A stretch of DNA of 64,000 nt from assembly GCA_016125265.1 (NCBI GenBank), contig WGMC01000032.1, positions 62,001 through 126,000 of the forward strand. The letters run 5' to 3'. Under the pieces are notes generated by a model. That model saw only the letters and a program-made list of their open reading frames with translations. It made no database searches and was not told the origin of the DNA. This stretch comes from Planctomycetaceae bacterium (GTDB taxonomy: Bacteria; Planctomycetota; UBA1135; GCA-002686595). Below are positions 1-8,320 of this stretch, piece after piece. The number at the start of each line of letters is the position of its first letter. The stretch's first letter is position 1. The translations under genes and the position numbers were made by a program.

Positions 1-1
1 T

Positions 2-943
2 GCCGAGGACACCGAGTACACCCGAGCGGTCGGGACGCTCGTGCTCGTCGCTGCCGTGCGGCGCGTGCGGCAGCCGGGCTGCAAGTTCGACGAGATGCTG
101 GTCCTGGAGGGGTTGCAGGGTACTGACAAGTCAAATGCCCTCAAGGTCTTGGCGGTCGTCGAGGACTGGTTCAGCGACGACCTGCCGCTCAACGCGAAGG
201 CCCAGCAGTTCATTGAGCAGACGACCGGCAAGTGGATCGTCGAGGCGGGAGAGCTGAAGGGTATGAGGAAGGGCGACGTGGACGCGCTGAAGTCGTGCCT
301 CTCGCGCCAGCGCGACCGGGCGCGAATGGCCTTCGGGCGGCTGCCCCTAGAGCGCGCGCGGCAGTTCGTGATCATCGGGACGACCAACTCCGAGCACTAC
401 CTCAAGGACAACACCGGCAACCGCCGGTTCTGGCCCGTCCGAATGGGCGAGGTCCGGCTCGCCGACCTGCGGCGTGACCGGGAGCAGCTTTGGGCTGAGG
501 CGGCGGCGCGGGAGGCGGCCGGTGCCAGCATCCGACTCGATCCGGCGCTGTACGGCGCTGCGGGCAAGGAGCAGGAGGCTCGCCGTGTCGAGGATCCCTG
601 GGTCCAGGTGCTCGCCGAACACCTCGGCGACCTTGAGGGGAAGTTCCGCACGACCGACGCCTGGGAGATCGTCGGCGTGACGAAGGACCGGCGAACGCAG
701 CAGGACAACGTGCGCCTGGGCGAGGCCATGCGCGAGCTGGGCTGGGAGCGGAAGCTGCTCAGCTTCGGCGGCAAGACCGGGTGGTGCTACGTCCGGGGCG
801 CTGGGGTCAAGAACCATCACCCGGCGATCATGCTCGTGTGGGAGCCGGAGAGCCCCGGCTCGCCGGTGCGCGTGTTGCGTCTGCACGTGGAGGGCGATCC
901 CGCGCCGGAGTCGCCGCCCGATGACGGGGAGGTTCTGGGATGA
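2..943 (+). CDS. VapE-family P-loop protein (virulence-associated E), 5'-truncated by window edge
   Basis: The frame is open to the first base, so the real start lies upstream; the first internal start codon is the GTG at 41. The visible 313 residues match the VapE family, which sits in replication modules of phages, satellites and pathogenicity islands, usually next to or fused with a primase. Seen: the family lead-in RQPG at about residues 23-26, a P-loop-like EGLQGTDKS at about 36-44 (the usual glycine before Lys-Ser is Asp here), an acidic WIVEAGEL strand, and the signature GTTNSEHYLKDNTGNRRFWPV, followed by a QLWAEA helix. The C-terminal 110 residues look like a winged-helix extension. 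It probably acts as a helicase-like ATPase in replication of the element. The family call is firm; the exact role is inferred. Confidence 0.88.
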   Translation, partial: AEDTEYTRAVGTLVLVAAVRRVRQPGCKFDEMLVLEGLQGTDKSNALKVLAVVEDWFSDDLPLNAKAQQFIEQTTGKWIVEAGELKGMRKGDVDALKSCLSRQRDRARMAFGRLPLERARQFVIIGTTNSEHYLKDNTGNRRFWPVRMGEVRLADLRRDREQLWAEAAAREAAGASIRLDPALYGAAGKEQEARRVEDPWVQVLAEHLGDLEGKFRTTDAWEIVGVTKDRRTQQDNVRLGEAMRELGWERKLLSFGGKTGWCYVRGAGVKNHHPAIMLVWEPESPGSPVRVLRLHVEGDPAPESPPDDGEVLG

Positions 944-1410
944 TCTGGTGGACGGTGGTGGAGACCTCACTGTCCTCCAGTGCCGGAAGGCCGTCGAGAT
1001 CATCGAGGGGGGTTATGCACGACGGAGGGGGGTAATGGTGAATCGTGGCGCGCGACACCGAGAGGGGTGATTCTTGTGCTGGCATTACCCCCTTACCCCC
1101 CATTAGCCCAGGAGCCATAGAGGACCCTAGCCGCCCCTCCCGACCCTTCTTCCCTAGGGGACTTATAGAGAGAGAGGAGTAATAGGGGATAAGGGGTCCA
1201 GAATCCTGGCTCGGCGATGTCGGGAAGCTGGAATCTCCATAACCCCCTGAGGGGATTATGGAGGGGGTAATGGTGTCGAGGGAGGGGTTTTGCAGCCCCC
1301 CTTGGGCCGACGCACGAACCAGCGCACACACGTCGAGGCCCGTCGATTTTCTGCGGATTCTGCACACCCTCCATTTCTGGTCGCTGTGCGTTCCGACCTA
1401 CGAGTAGGGC
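944..1410. other. Non-coding gap after the VapE gene
   Basis: This 467-base stretch has no convincing gene. A 31-codon frame starting ATGA over the VapE stop (940-1035) is possible, but its protein is unlike anything I know. The sequence is dominated by G-runs flanked by TAAT or TTAT on both strands, listed separately, and by a pyrimidine-rich tract near 1130-1160. It may serve as a replication or packaging site of the element; that is a guess. Confidence 0.5.
1007..1280. repeat. Cluster of G-run/TAAT repeats, both orientations
   Basis: Copies of a short motif, five to six G followed by TAATG or TTATG, occur at 1007-1017, 1027-1037 and 1263-1272. In inverted orientation a doubled copy lies at 1082-1106, where two C-runs sit between ATTA and TTA. 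A looser copy (TAATAGGGGATAAGGGG) lies at 1179-1196. At 1240-1259 an imperfect palindrome pairs ATAACCCC with GGGGATTAT. Spacing is irregular. Repeats of this kind next to a replication gene are often protein-binding iterons; function is inferred. Confidence 0.5.
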
Positions 1411-1980
1411 GTGGGCACGAAGCGCCGGAACCAACCCCTCTCGGAGGAACGCAAGGCTCTCTTCCTCGCGGTCCTCGCACAGGTGGGCAACATCGGCGAG
1501 GCGGCTCGGCAAGCCTCCCCGAATGCCGTGGGCGACGCCTCGGCGACGTTCCGCGACGCGCGCCGCCGCGACCCCGAGGGCTTCGGCGCTGCCGTCGAGG
1601 ACGCGCTCGAAGCGTTCCGGGATCGCATCCGCCAGGAGGCGTACCGGCGCGGCATCCAGGGCGTCCCGGTTGACGTCATCGGCCCGACCGGCACGGTGAT
1701 CGGGCAGCGCATCGTCGCCAGCGACCGAGTGCTGCTGGAGCTCATGCGCGGGCGGCTGAAAGAACATCAACCGATCAAGCGCGTCGAGGCCGTCGTCGAG
1801 CAGACCGTGACGCAACGCAAGCCCAACGACCTGGCGATGAAGTTGGAGGAGCTGACGCCCGAGAATCGGCGCAAGCTCAAGGAGATCCTGGAGGACCAGC
1901 TAGCACGTCGGAAGCGCGGAGAGCACAGCGAGACTACCGCCGCTCAGCCGACCGATGGGCCGGAGGGGTGCGAACTGTGA
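1411..1980 (+). CDS. Phage small-terminase-like DNA-binding protein
   Basis: A 189-residue protein starting at GTG. Residues about 17-60 (FLAVLAQVGNIGEAARQAS, then a second helix pair) form a helix-turn-helix of the kind at the N-terminus of small terminase subunits. It is followed by the usual alternating helices (FGAAVEDALEAFRDRIRQEAYRRG), a short G-rich hairpin and the closing segment RIVASDRVLLELMRGRLKEHQP. The C-terminal third is charged and probably coiled coil (LEELTPENRRKLKEILEDQLARR). In phages this subunit recognises the packaging site and loads the large terminase. No large terminase is visible in the window. It could instead be a related phage regulator with the same fold. Confidence 0.7.
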   Translation: MGTKRRNQPLSEERKALFLAVLAQVGNIGEAARQASPNAVGDASATFRDARRRDPEGFGAAVEDALEAFRDRIRQEAYRRGIQGVPVDVIGPTGTVIGQRIVASDRVLLELMRGRLKEHQPIKRVEAVVEQTVTQRKPNDLAMKLEELTPENRRKLKEILEDQLARRKRGEHSETTAAQPTDGPEGCEL

Positions 1981-2201
1981 CGCTCGCCACAACGAACAAC
2001 GAAACCGCGCACCACGCGCGCGGGATTGAAGAAAACGCGCTCTGCCGTTTCTGGCGATTTGAGCAGGGCGCAGCTGGTCCCGTTTGGTCACGGGATCTCC
2101 TCGGGAACCTCGCTGGCCGCACCGCCCCAGCGGGGTTCCCACCTCACACCTCGGATGCCAAGGCTTCCGGCCGCCGGGGTTCGGTTGCGCGTCGCACCGA
2201 C

Positions 2202-2234
2202 GGGGCTCGGGCGTCCCTACAGCGTTCGAGCCCC
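2202..2234. promoter_or_regulatory. 8-bp stem hairpin in the gap before the 2253 gene
   Basis: GGGGCTCG (2202-2209) pairs perfectly with CGAGCCCC (2227-2234) around a 17-base loop. It sits 18 bases before the ATG at 2253 in the 272-base gap after the small-terminase-like gene. It could end transcription of the upstream gene or shape the leader of the next. There is no T-run, so an intrinsic terminator is unlikely. Confidence 0.35.
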
Positions 2235-2252
2235 ACCTCCACCTGACCCACC

Positions 2253-2822
2253 ATGCAAACGACCAAGACCAAGACCCGATCCGCCGAGCTGACCGACGCC
2301 CTCGCCGCCGCGACGGCGGAGCTGACCGCCGCCCAATCCCGCCTGGGAGAGGCCGTCGCGGACGACAACATCCACGCCGCGAAGGCGGCCCGCGCAGAGG
2401 TCGAACGGATGGAGAAGGTCGCCAGCGAGCTTCGCGCCGCTCTGCCTATCTGCCGAAAACGCGAGGCCGAGCAAGCCCAAGCCGAGCGCGAGCGCCAACG
2501 CCGCGCCGCCGAGAAGGCCGCGAACAAGGCCCGCGCTGCTCGCGTCGCCGCTGCGAAGCGCGTGGACAAGATCCTCGCCGACCTCGGCAAGGCGTACCGC
2601 GACTACCTTCGCACCGACGCGGGCGGCGACGGGACGAGCGCCAACCTGCTCGCGCGCCGCCAGCGCCACGCCGCGAGCGCGGCCCTGTTCCACCACGCCC
2701 CCGAGCTTGCGCTCGTGATCGAGCCGCGCCGCCGCCCGATGCGCGCCCACTACGAGCCCCTCGCCGATTCGGTCGGGAAGACGGTGCGTTCCTACCCCGA
2801 GGACGAGGACCACGCCGAGTGA
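2253..2822 (+). CDS. Unknown phage protein, alanine-rich coiled coil
   Basis: A 189-residue protein with no recognised domain. Residues about 8-110 are almost entirely Ala, Glu, Arg and Lys in heptad-like order (ELTDALAAATAELTAAQSRL, later AERERQRRAAEKAANKARAAR), predicted as one long coiled coil. The last 70 residues are less biased and end in an acidic EDEDHAE tail. The gene lies in a run of small same-strand genes with 6-8-base gaps, typical of phage early or packaging modules. A longer frame in another phase overlaps it but has shadow composition. No function can be assigned. Confidence 0.65.
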   Translation: MQTTKTKTRSAELTDALAAATAELTAAQSRLGEAVADDNIHAAKAARAEVERMEKVASELRAALPICRKREAEQAQAERERQRRAAEKAANKARAARVAAAKRVDKILADLGKAYRDYLRTDAGGDGTSANLLARRQRHAASAALFHHAPELALVIEPRRRPMRAHYEPLADSVGKTVRSYPEDEDHAE

Positions 2823-2830
2823 CCCACACC

Positions 2831-3505
2831 ATGAACGACGAACTTGACCTGATCGCCGAAGCGCTGCGAGTCCGCGACGAGGGCCAGGAGGCCCGAAGCT
2901 CCGCTGTCGACTTCGACCGCGCCCTGATGTTCGTTGCTCGGCGGGAACAGAAGCCCGCCGAGGAGTTCCACGAGGCCCTCGCGCGTGTCGTCCGAACGAG
3001 CGACGACGCGGACGCCCTGATCTTCGCTGCCACCCGCCGCCGTGCCGCTGAGGCGTCCCTGGGCAAGGCACACAAGGAGCAACCCATGAAGGACAACGTG
3101 CTTCCCCGTGAGCGGCTCGAACCGCTCGTCAAGGCCCTCACCGACGCGGACCGCGTTGCGAAGGGGCTGTCGCGCCCGAGCTTCCCGCACACCACCTACG
3201 AGGACGCGATGACCGACCTCGCGCGCTACGAGGCGGACGGCGTGGGCTCGACCGCGAAGGCGTATGCGCGCCTGCTCGAAGAGGGCGACGATCGCATGGT
3301 GGCCTTGTACAAGGCAGCCGAGGCCGCGCGCGAGCAGGTGCCCGAGTACCCGAACCAGGACCGGCGCGAGCTGGCAGCGAAGGCGATCGAGGACACGGCG
3401 CGCCTGCGCCAGCGTCCAGGCGAATCTCTCGCCGGATCGGTGGCACGGCTACTCGAAGAGGACCCGACCGCCCGCGACTGCTACGCCTACTACACCGGCC
3501 TGTAG
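2831..3505 (+). CDS. Unknown phage protein (224 residues)
   Basis: The frame stays open far upstream (to 2084), but that part lies over the previous gene and has shadow composition, so the ATG at 2831, eight bases after the preceding stop, is taken as the start. The product is helical and acidic (MNDELDLIAEALRVRDEGQE at the start; KAYARLLEEGDDRMVALYKAAEAAREQ in the middle). Two related segments, ARLLEEGDDRMVALYKAA and ARLLEEDPTARDCYAYYTG, suggest a repeated helical hairpin of about 70 residues. No family recognised; part of the small-gene run of the element. Confidence 0.65.
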   Translation: MNDELDLIAEALRVRDEGQEARSSAVDFDRALMFVARREQKPAEEFHEALARVVRTSDDADALIFAATRRRAAEASLGKAHKEQPMKDNVLPRERLEPLVKALTDADRVAKGLSRPSFPHTTYEDAMTDLARYEADGVGSTAKAYARLLEEGDDRMVALYKAAEAAREQVPEYPNQDRRELAAKAIEDTARLRQRPGESLAGSVARLLEEDPTARDCYAYYTGL

Positions 3506-3511
3506 CGGACC

Positions 3512-3835
3512 ATGCCGAAGCACACAATCGCCGACCTTGGGCCCGAGGTTCTTCGGGTCGTCGCCGCTGCCGTCGCCCACGAGCGCCGCTTCGACGAGTT
3601 GCCGAGCGCGAAGCAGGTGGCCGACCTCGCGGCGGCCGAGGGCGCGAGCCCCGGCGCGTCGCTCGTCGCCGTGCGGTGGGAGATCCGCACCCGCGCGGGT
3701 CGCATCGCGTCGCTCTCCGCCGGGGTATTCGAGGCTCCTGGGCTGATCGAGGACGACCTGACGCGGGTCACCATCAGCGTGTTCGAGCGCGACCGGGGCA
3801 AGGCGACGATCCCGTTGATCGACGAGCGCCGCTGA
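3512..3835 (+). CDS. Unknown small phage protein (107 residues)
   Basis: It starts at the ATG six bases after the previous stop, so it is probably co-transcribed. The N-terminal half (residues about 5-55) is helical with a possible helix-turn-helix (SAKQVADLAAAEGASPGASLVAVRW). The C-terminal half reads as beta strands (LTRVTISVFERDRGKATIPL). It could be a small regulator or DNA-binding protein, but no family is recognised. Confidence 0.55.
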   Translation: MPKHTIADLGPEVLRVVAAAVAHERRFDELPSAKQVADLAAAEGASPGASLVAVRWEIRTRAGRIASLSAGVFEAPGLIEDDLTRVTISVFERDRGKATIPLIDERR

Positions 3836-4059
3836 TTTTCTTGCGATTCTTGGCCGCGCACACGCGGCTCACACGTGGCGCACAAGCGGCGCAAGTGCCT
3901 CTGGGGCAGAGACTTGCGTCCGACCTGGAGCCTGCCCATGGGCCATTCTTCCGGTGTTCGCCGAGCGGCACCGAGGCGCTCTCCAGGGTGGAGGGCTGCG
4001 GGGGTTCCGGGGATGCGAACCCAATCCCCGCGCCGGGGACAAGCGGCGCAACCGACCCC

Positions 4060-4482
4060 ATGTTCGTACTGAACGACGAGATGATCGACGAGATCAACTC
4101 TCAACCGAACTTCCTCCGCGTGACGCCCGACGGCTTCGACGACGGATGCGAAGTCCACAACGAGATGACCTGCACCGTTCTCGACGCTGCGACCTTCGTC
4201 AAGGTGTTCGAGGCCAACAAGGTCGTGCACACCTCCGACGACTGCGGCTCCGACCCGAACTGCCCGACGTGCAAGGCTGGGCACAAGTACCTGCGGCTGC
4301 GCATCGACGTTGTCGGGCGCGAGTTCCAACTCGACCTCTCGAAGACCAACGCACCGAGGTTCATCGCGCTCGCTCGCAACGGCATCGACGGCCTGCTCCA
4401 CATGACCTGCACGCGCAAGGAGCGCAACGGCAAGGTCTGGGGCGACATCGCGTTCGAGGTCGTCGGGAAGGAGGTCGCGTGA
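4060..4482 (+). CDS. Unknown phage protein with a Cys cluster
   Basis: The same frame is open back to 3676, but the protein only looks real from the ATG at 4060 (MFVLNDEMIDEINSQPNFLRV). The 140-residue product has a mixed alpha/beta look and a cysteine cluster, CGSDPNCPTC, around residues 64-73, followed by AGHKYLRLRID. That may be a small metal site. Its stop overlaps the start of the hypermodification gene (ATGA), so the two are likely translated together, and a role in the same DNA-modification step is possible. The 224-base gap before it holds two copies of a 13-base direct repeat (3882-3894 and 4039-4051) and no gene. Confidence 0.65.
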   Translation: MFVLNDEMIDEINSQPNFLRVTPDGFDDGCEVHNEMTCTVLDAATFVKVFEANKVVHTSDDCGSDPNCPTCKAGHKYLRLRIDVVGREFQLDLSKTNAPRFIALARNGIDGLLHMTCTRKERNGKVWGDIAFEVVGKEVA

Positions 4483-5363
4483 TGCTCTCCATCGACAACG
4501 GCGCGGCCGACTACTTCGCCTTCCTCCGCGAGCGGTACTCCCTCCTGCTTCGCAGGAGGGAGGGCCAGGCTTGGCCCTGGACCGACGATCCGGTCCTCCG
4601 GGCCTGGCGCTTCACCAACGTCCGCCGCGAGGACGACCGCACCACGATCGCGTTCCGCGAGACCGTGCGCGAGCCGCTCCGCGACGACCCGCACGTGCTG
4701 TTCGCCACGATCGCGTGGCGCTGGTTCAACCTAATCGAGACCGGTGAGGTTCTCCAGCCGTTCCTCATGTCGAGGGACGCCTGGGACCGCCCGGAGGCCG
4801 AGCGGCTCCTCCAGGCGCGGCACGACGCGGGCGGCAACATCTTCACCGGGGCGTTCATGGTGAACAGCCCGCAGAACCGGCCGAAGCTCCCGGCGATCCT
4901 CGACTGCATCGACTGGTGCCGCGAGAACATCGACCCCGAGGAGGTCCGGCGCACCTGCACTACGAAGCAGGCCATGTTCGAGCGCATCAAGGCGGTGCCG
5001 AGGCAGGGCGCGTTCTCGGCCTACCAGGTCGTCGTGGACCTCATGTACACGCACTACCTGGAGGACGCTCCCGACCTCGACGCCTTCACCGTCGCGGGCC
5101 CGGGCTGCGCGCGGGGCCTGGGCTACGTCGCGCACGGGACGCCCGACGCCTTCGGCTACAGCAGCCGCCGCGACCAGCACGCGATGCTGGGCCTGATGCG
5201 CGACCTCCTGGCCGCGTCGAGGGACCCGGAGCACTGGCCGACGGACTGGCCGCCGTTCATCCTGTCCGACATCGAGAACGGCTGCTGCGAGTTCGCCAAG
5301 TACCGCAGCGCCCAGGACGGCAACCGGCAAAAGCGCCGGTATCCGCCGCCCGACGCGGCGTGA
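4482..5363 (+). CDS. Thymine-hypermodification-type protein (ADDT / 5-hmdU DNA kinase helical-domain superfamily)
   Basis: A 293-residue protein; ATG at 4482 overlaps the previous stop and follows a strong AAGGAGG (4468-4474). Conserved stretches match the phage families described with hypermodified thymine: PWTDDPVL (32-39), FTNVRREDDRT (44-54), FTGAFM (121-126), GAFSAYQVVVDL (176-187), the helix-hairpin-helix-like VAGPGCARGL (204-213) and the closing CEFAKYR near 270 with a basic tail. Relatives are known from phages that make 5-hydroxymethyluracil-derived bases and are predicted to act on thymine in DNA, either processing hmdU pyrophosphate or attaching an amino acid or amine. No hmdU synthase or separate kinase is visible here, so the partners must lie left of the window or be absent. 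Family call good; reaction unknown. Confidence 0.75.
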   Translation: MLSIDNGAADYFAFLRERYSLLLRRREGQAWPWTDDPVLRAWRFTNVRREDDRTTIAFRETVREPLRDDPHVLFATIAWRWFNLIETGEVLQPFLMSRDAWDRPEAERLLQARHDAGGNIFTGAFMVNSPQNRPKLPAILDCIDWCRENIDPEEVRRTCTTKQAMFERIKAVPRQGAFSAYQVVVDLMYTHYLEDAPDLDAFTVAGPGCARGLGYVAHGTPDAFGYSSRRDQHAMLGLMRDLLAASRDPEHWPTDWPPFILSDIENGCCEFAKYRSAQDGNRQKRRYPPPDAA

Positions 5364-5389
5364 CCTTCTCTTCAACACCATGTTGCGGC

Positions 5390-5424
5390 CGGACCCGGTT
5401 CGCCCTTGCGGCGGGTCGGGTCCG
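5390..5424 (+). terminator. Hairpin after the hypermodification gene
   Basis: CGGACCCG (5390-5397) pairs with CGGGTCCG (5417-5424) around a 19-base loop, 27 bases after the stop at 5363 and before a convergent gene on the other strand. No T-run follows, so termination is only suggested by position and stem strength. Confidence 0.35.
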
Positions 5425-5549
5425 CGCCGTTACAGGGGCCGCCGCCGCGCTGGCGCTCCCCGTGCCGCCCTGCCGCGTTCGACACCTGTCCTGGGCCGCG
5501 AGCCAGGCGCGACGGCCGGATGCCGTAGAGGGCAGGAGGATTGGCCCAG

Positions 5550-5912
5550 TCAGGCCGCCGCGCGCGAGCCTCGCCGGTACAGGTAGAGGTACTGGTGCCG
5601 ACCTGGGCGGATCTTCCGCAGGTCGTCGGCCAGTTCGAGCTTCACCCGCGTCTTGGTGTCCGCCCGCCGGAACGTCCGGTCCTCACCCCGGAACCGCGCG
5701 CTCCAATAGGCCAGCAGGAGCGGCTCGTAGTGGTTGTCGACGAACACCTCCCACTCGTCGCCGTCGAACATGAAGCTCCCGACGGTGTTCCAGACCTCGG
5801 AGCCGACGCTTTCGCCGCCGTCGAGGCGGACGTGCCCCGGGTTTGCCGCCAGCCGGGGCAGGACCTCGGCTTCGACCAGGGCCGCGAAGGAGGGGTAGGG
5901 GCGGTCGTTCAC
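5550..5912 (-). CDS. Unknown phage protein (120 residues)
   Basis: It is on the opposite strand to the preceding run. The product MNDRPYPSFAALVEAEVLPRL... has a globular alpha/beta look with conserved-looking aromatic segments (DGDEWEVFVDNHYEPLLLAYWSARFRGE) and a basic C-terminus (RRADTKTRVKLELADDLRKIRPGRHQYLYLYRRGSR). No family is recognised. Its start overlaps nothing and its stop faces the hypermodification gene. The 295 bases between it and the RAMA gene (5913-6207) show no convincing gene. Confidence 0.55.
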   Translation of the reverse strand: MNDRPYPSFAALVEAEVLPRLAANPGHVRLDGGESVGSEVWNTVGSFMFDGDEWEVFVDNHYEPLLLAYWSARFRGEDRTFRRADTKTRVKLELADDLRKIRPGRHQYLYLYRRGSRAAA

Positions 5913-6207
5913 GTCTGGGACATCGGCACCGCCACCGGGCTCGCTGGAGCGCCATCCGCGCTCCCGCCCCGCAGCCGCCCCCGGCTGGGCACCGCCGCGA
6001 CCCCCATCCGGGCCAGGACTTCCGATCGCGGAGCGCGGGTTTGACGGGGACGGGCTCTGTGCTCCTGACCTCCGGGACCCCTGGCCGCAGGAGCACCCCA
6101 GCGGGCCGCCGACGCATTAGGACGTTGCATTTGATCCCGGGGTGCGGGTCGTCGGCGGGACCCGGCAGCGAGCCTCCCAGGGCGCTTGCTCTGCTGTTCG
6201 GTATGCG

Positions 6208-6549
6208 TTAGGGTCGCGGAGATGCGCCCTCCGGTGAGACCTCGGCCGCGCGCCGCCGGAGGTCACTCACCTTGACGGCGTTCCCAGCACCATCGATGTA
6301 CCGCCAGAACTCCCAGCCATTGATCGCGGTCCCCTCGCTGTCGGGGCGCGTGCTCTGGATCGCAGCGACCGCAGCGGCAGAGAGCGACGGATACACCTCG
6401 CCCCGGAACTGCACGGTCCCCTCAGCCAGGACTCGCGCCTCAAGTTCCTGGCCCCGGTAGGTGCGGAGCAGGCGCAGCGGAGCGGAGACAACCCCGGACG
6501 CCATGAGGTCTCTCGTTCCGAACCTGTGCCTGTTCGCCGCGTCGTTCAT
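6208..6549 (-). CDS. RAMA-domain protein (restriction/adenine-methylase-associated)
   Basis: A 113-residue protein, nearly all of it one domain. The ATG at 6549 is chosen because the frame upstream becomes shadow of the methyltransferase. Seen: an N-terminal strand pair (YRGQELEARVLAEGTVQFRG, residues 31-50), then the signature VYPSLSAAAVAA (52-63) and GWEFWRYID (79-87) ending in SDLRRR. This order (strands, 'G..YPS.S.AA', 'GW..W', terminal LR) is that of the RAMA domain, predicted to read modified bases in DNA and usually fused to or beside methylases and nucleases. Here it stands alone, divergent from the methyltransferase across 97 bases, so it may be the sensor or control part of this restriction-modification unit. 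That role is inferred. Confidence 0.7.
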   Translation of the reverse strand: MNDAANRHRFGTRDLMASGVVSAPLRLLRTYRGQELEARVLAEGTVQFRGEVYPSLSAAAVAAIQSTRPDSEGTAINGWEFWRYIDGAGNAVKVSDLRRRAAEVSPEGASPRP

Positions 6550-6646
6550 TGATCGTCGCTCCCCGTCCAGAAGAACCGCACTTCTCCCGCCTTGATCGGG
6601 GCAGCACGTCCCGCCATTCTGCCCCCCAGCCCCTCCCCCCGCCATC
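6550..6646. promoter_or_regulatory. Divergent control region between RAMA gene and methyltransferase
   Basis: These 97 bases separate the two divergent starts and must hold both promoters. An imperfect inverted repeat, CCCCGTCC...GATCGGGG (about 6560-6601), encloses a second one, AGAAG (6571-6575) and CTTCT (6583-6587). Such nested symmetry would suit a control-protein operator. No clear -10/-35 pair is visible. Confidence 0.35.
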
Positions 6647-8320
6647 ATGCAGAGCCTTCCGAGCCGCGCCCACGACACCCCCGAGCTCAGGAAGGGGCGC
6701 GGGGCCTTCTTCACCCCTCCCGAGATCAGCTCCTTCATTACTGAGTGGGCGATCCGGAGCGCCGACGAGGCCGTGCTTGAGCCCTCCTGCGGCGAGGCGA
6801 GCTTCCTCCTGCCCGCTGGCGAGCGCCTCCGGGCCCTCACGCCCGGCGACCTGTTCCCGGGTGCGCTGCACGGGATCGAGGTCCACGAGCCGTCCGCACG
6901 CCAAGCCAGGCAGCTCCTCACCGAGGCGGGCTTCGCCGCCGAGGTCCGGGTGGGAGACTTCTTCGATGTCGAGCCCGAACCCGTGTTCGATGCGGTGGTC
7001 GGCAACCCGCCCTACATCCGCTACCAGAACTTCGGCGGCGAGCTGCGCGCGAAGGCGCTCCGGACCGCGCTCTCCCAAGGCGTCCGACTGACCCGACTGG
7101 CCAGCTCATGGGCCGCGTTCGTGATCCACGCCGCGAGGTTCCTCAAGCCCGGCGGACGCCTCGGCCTCGTCCTGCCCGCAGAGCTGCTCACGGTCAACTA
7201 CGCCGCACCCGTCCGGCGCTTCCTGCTCAAGCGCTTCGCCAAGGTTCGGCTCGTAATGTTCGAGGAGCTGGTGTTCCCGGGCGTGCTGGAGGAGGTCGTG
7301 CTCCTCCTCGCTGAGGGGACCGGCTCGGCCGACTGCTTCGAGGTCTACCAGGCCGAAGACCTGTCCGACCTCGCCAACCTCGACCGGAAGGGCTGGAGCG
7401 GGTTCACGCCCGAGGGGGGAGGAAAGTGGACCGCAGCACTCCTCACCGCCAACGCCTTCGCCGAGTACCAGTCGCTCGTCCAGGGCGGCAGCTTCTGCGA
7501 CCTGCTCGGCTGGGGCGAGACGTACCTCGGAGCGGTCACCGGCAACAACCGCTACTTCACGCTCAAGGCCGACGAGGTTCGCGCGCGGCGGATGCCGCAG
7601 AGCGCCCTACTACGCATCTCTCCTCCGGGGTCCCGGCACCTTCGCGGATTGACGTTCACGGACGCCGCATGGGAGCAGGCGAGCAAGTCCGGAACGGCGT
7701 GCCACATGTTCTACCCCGTGGGCGACCGGCTGGGCGTCGCGGTGCAGAAGTACATCGACGAGGGCGAGGCGGCGGGAGTCCACGAGGCGTACAAGTGCCA
7801 GGTCCGGAGCCCATGGTGGCGAGTGCCGGTGGTCCCTGTCCCGGATCTGCTGCTCACCTACATGGACCACGACCGCCCGCGTCTCATCACGAACGCGGCG
7901 AAGGTCGCGCACCTCAACTCGCTGTACGGCGTCTCGCTCAAGCCGCAGCACCGCCAGCTCGGCCGCGACCTCCTACCAATCGCGTCGCTGAACAGCGTGA
8001 CCCTACTGGGCGCGGAGATGGTCGGCCGCTCGTACGGCGGCGGGCTCCTCAAGCTGGAGCCGAAGGAGGCGGACCTGCTCCCCGTGCCCACCCCCGACGC
8101 GACGAGCGACGCGGCCCAACAGCTGCGCGCGCTCCGGCCACAACTTGCAACGTGGCTTCGTCGAGGCAAGCTCGCCAACGCCGTGGACTTGGTGGATAGT
8201 GTGCTCCTTCGAGGCCGCCTCGGCGTTTCCGAAGCGCGCATCGACGTACTCCGGCAGGCCCGCGAGCTGCTGTTCTCGCGGCGGACAACTCGCGGCAGGG
8301 GGATGCGTGGCAAGGGTTGA
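6647..8320 (+). CDS. N6-adenine DNA methyltransferase (TaqI/gamma-like, type II)
   Basis: A 557-residue class I methyltransferase. Seen: motif X-like FFTPPEI (21-27), SAM-binding LEPSCGEASFL (44-54) with an acidic IEVHEPSA strand, and the catalytic NPPY (120-123) that flips and methylates adenine. Residues about 150-230 (RFLKPGGRLGLVLPAELL) complete the Rossmann domain. The remaining 320 residues are the target-recognition half, with the usual YLGAVTGNNRYFTL and PLLRIS-type segments of TaqI-like enzymes. The next gene overlaps it by 14 bases and encodes the likely partner nuclease. It protects the element or host DNA. Target sequence cannot be read from the gene. Confidence 0.88.
   Translation: MQSLPSRAHDTPELRKGRGAFFTPPEISSFITEWAIRSADEAVLEPSCGEASFLLPAGERLRALTPGDLFPGALHGIEVHEPSARQARQLLTEAGFAAEVRVGDFFDVEPEPVFDAVVGNPPYIRYQNFGGELRAKALRTALSQGVRLTRLASSWAAFVIHAARFLKPGGRLGLVLPAELLTVNYAAPVRRFLLKRFAKVRLVMFEELVFPGVLEEVVLLLAEGTGSADCFEVYQAEDLSDLANLDRKGWSGFTPEGGGKWTAALLTANAFAEYQSLVQGGSFCDLLGWGETYLGAVTGNNRYFTLKADEVRARRMPQSALLRISPPGSRHLRGLTFTDAAWEQASKSGTACHMFYPVGDRLGVAVQKYIDEGEAAGVHEAYKCQVRSPWWRVPVVPVPDLLLTYMDHDRPRLITNAAKVAHLNSLYGVSLKPQHRQLGRDLLPIASLNSVTLLGAEMVGRSYGGGLLKLEPKEADLLPVPTPDATSDAAQQLRALRPQLATWLRRGKLANAVDLVDSVLLRGRLGVSEARIDVLRQARELLFSRRTTRGRGMRGKG

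Noticed and set aside
1968..2246. 92-codon frame between small-terminase-like gene and the 2253 gene
   Set aside because: Composition and ending (SLQRSSPTST) are not protein-like and it contains the hairpin at 2202-2234.
5909..6130. 73-codon minus-strand frame between the 5550 gene and RAMA gene
   Set aside because: Ala/Arg/Gly/Pro-rich with no structure; overlaps other open shadows equally well.
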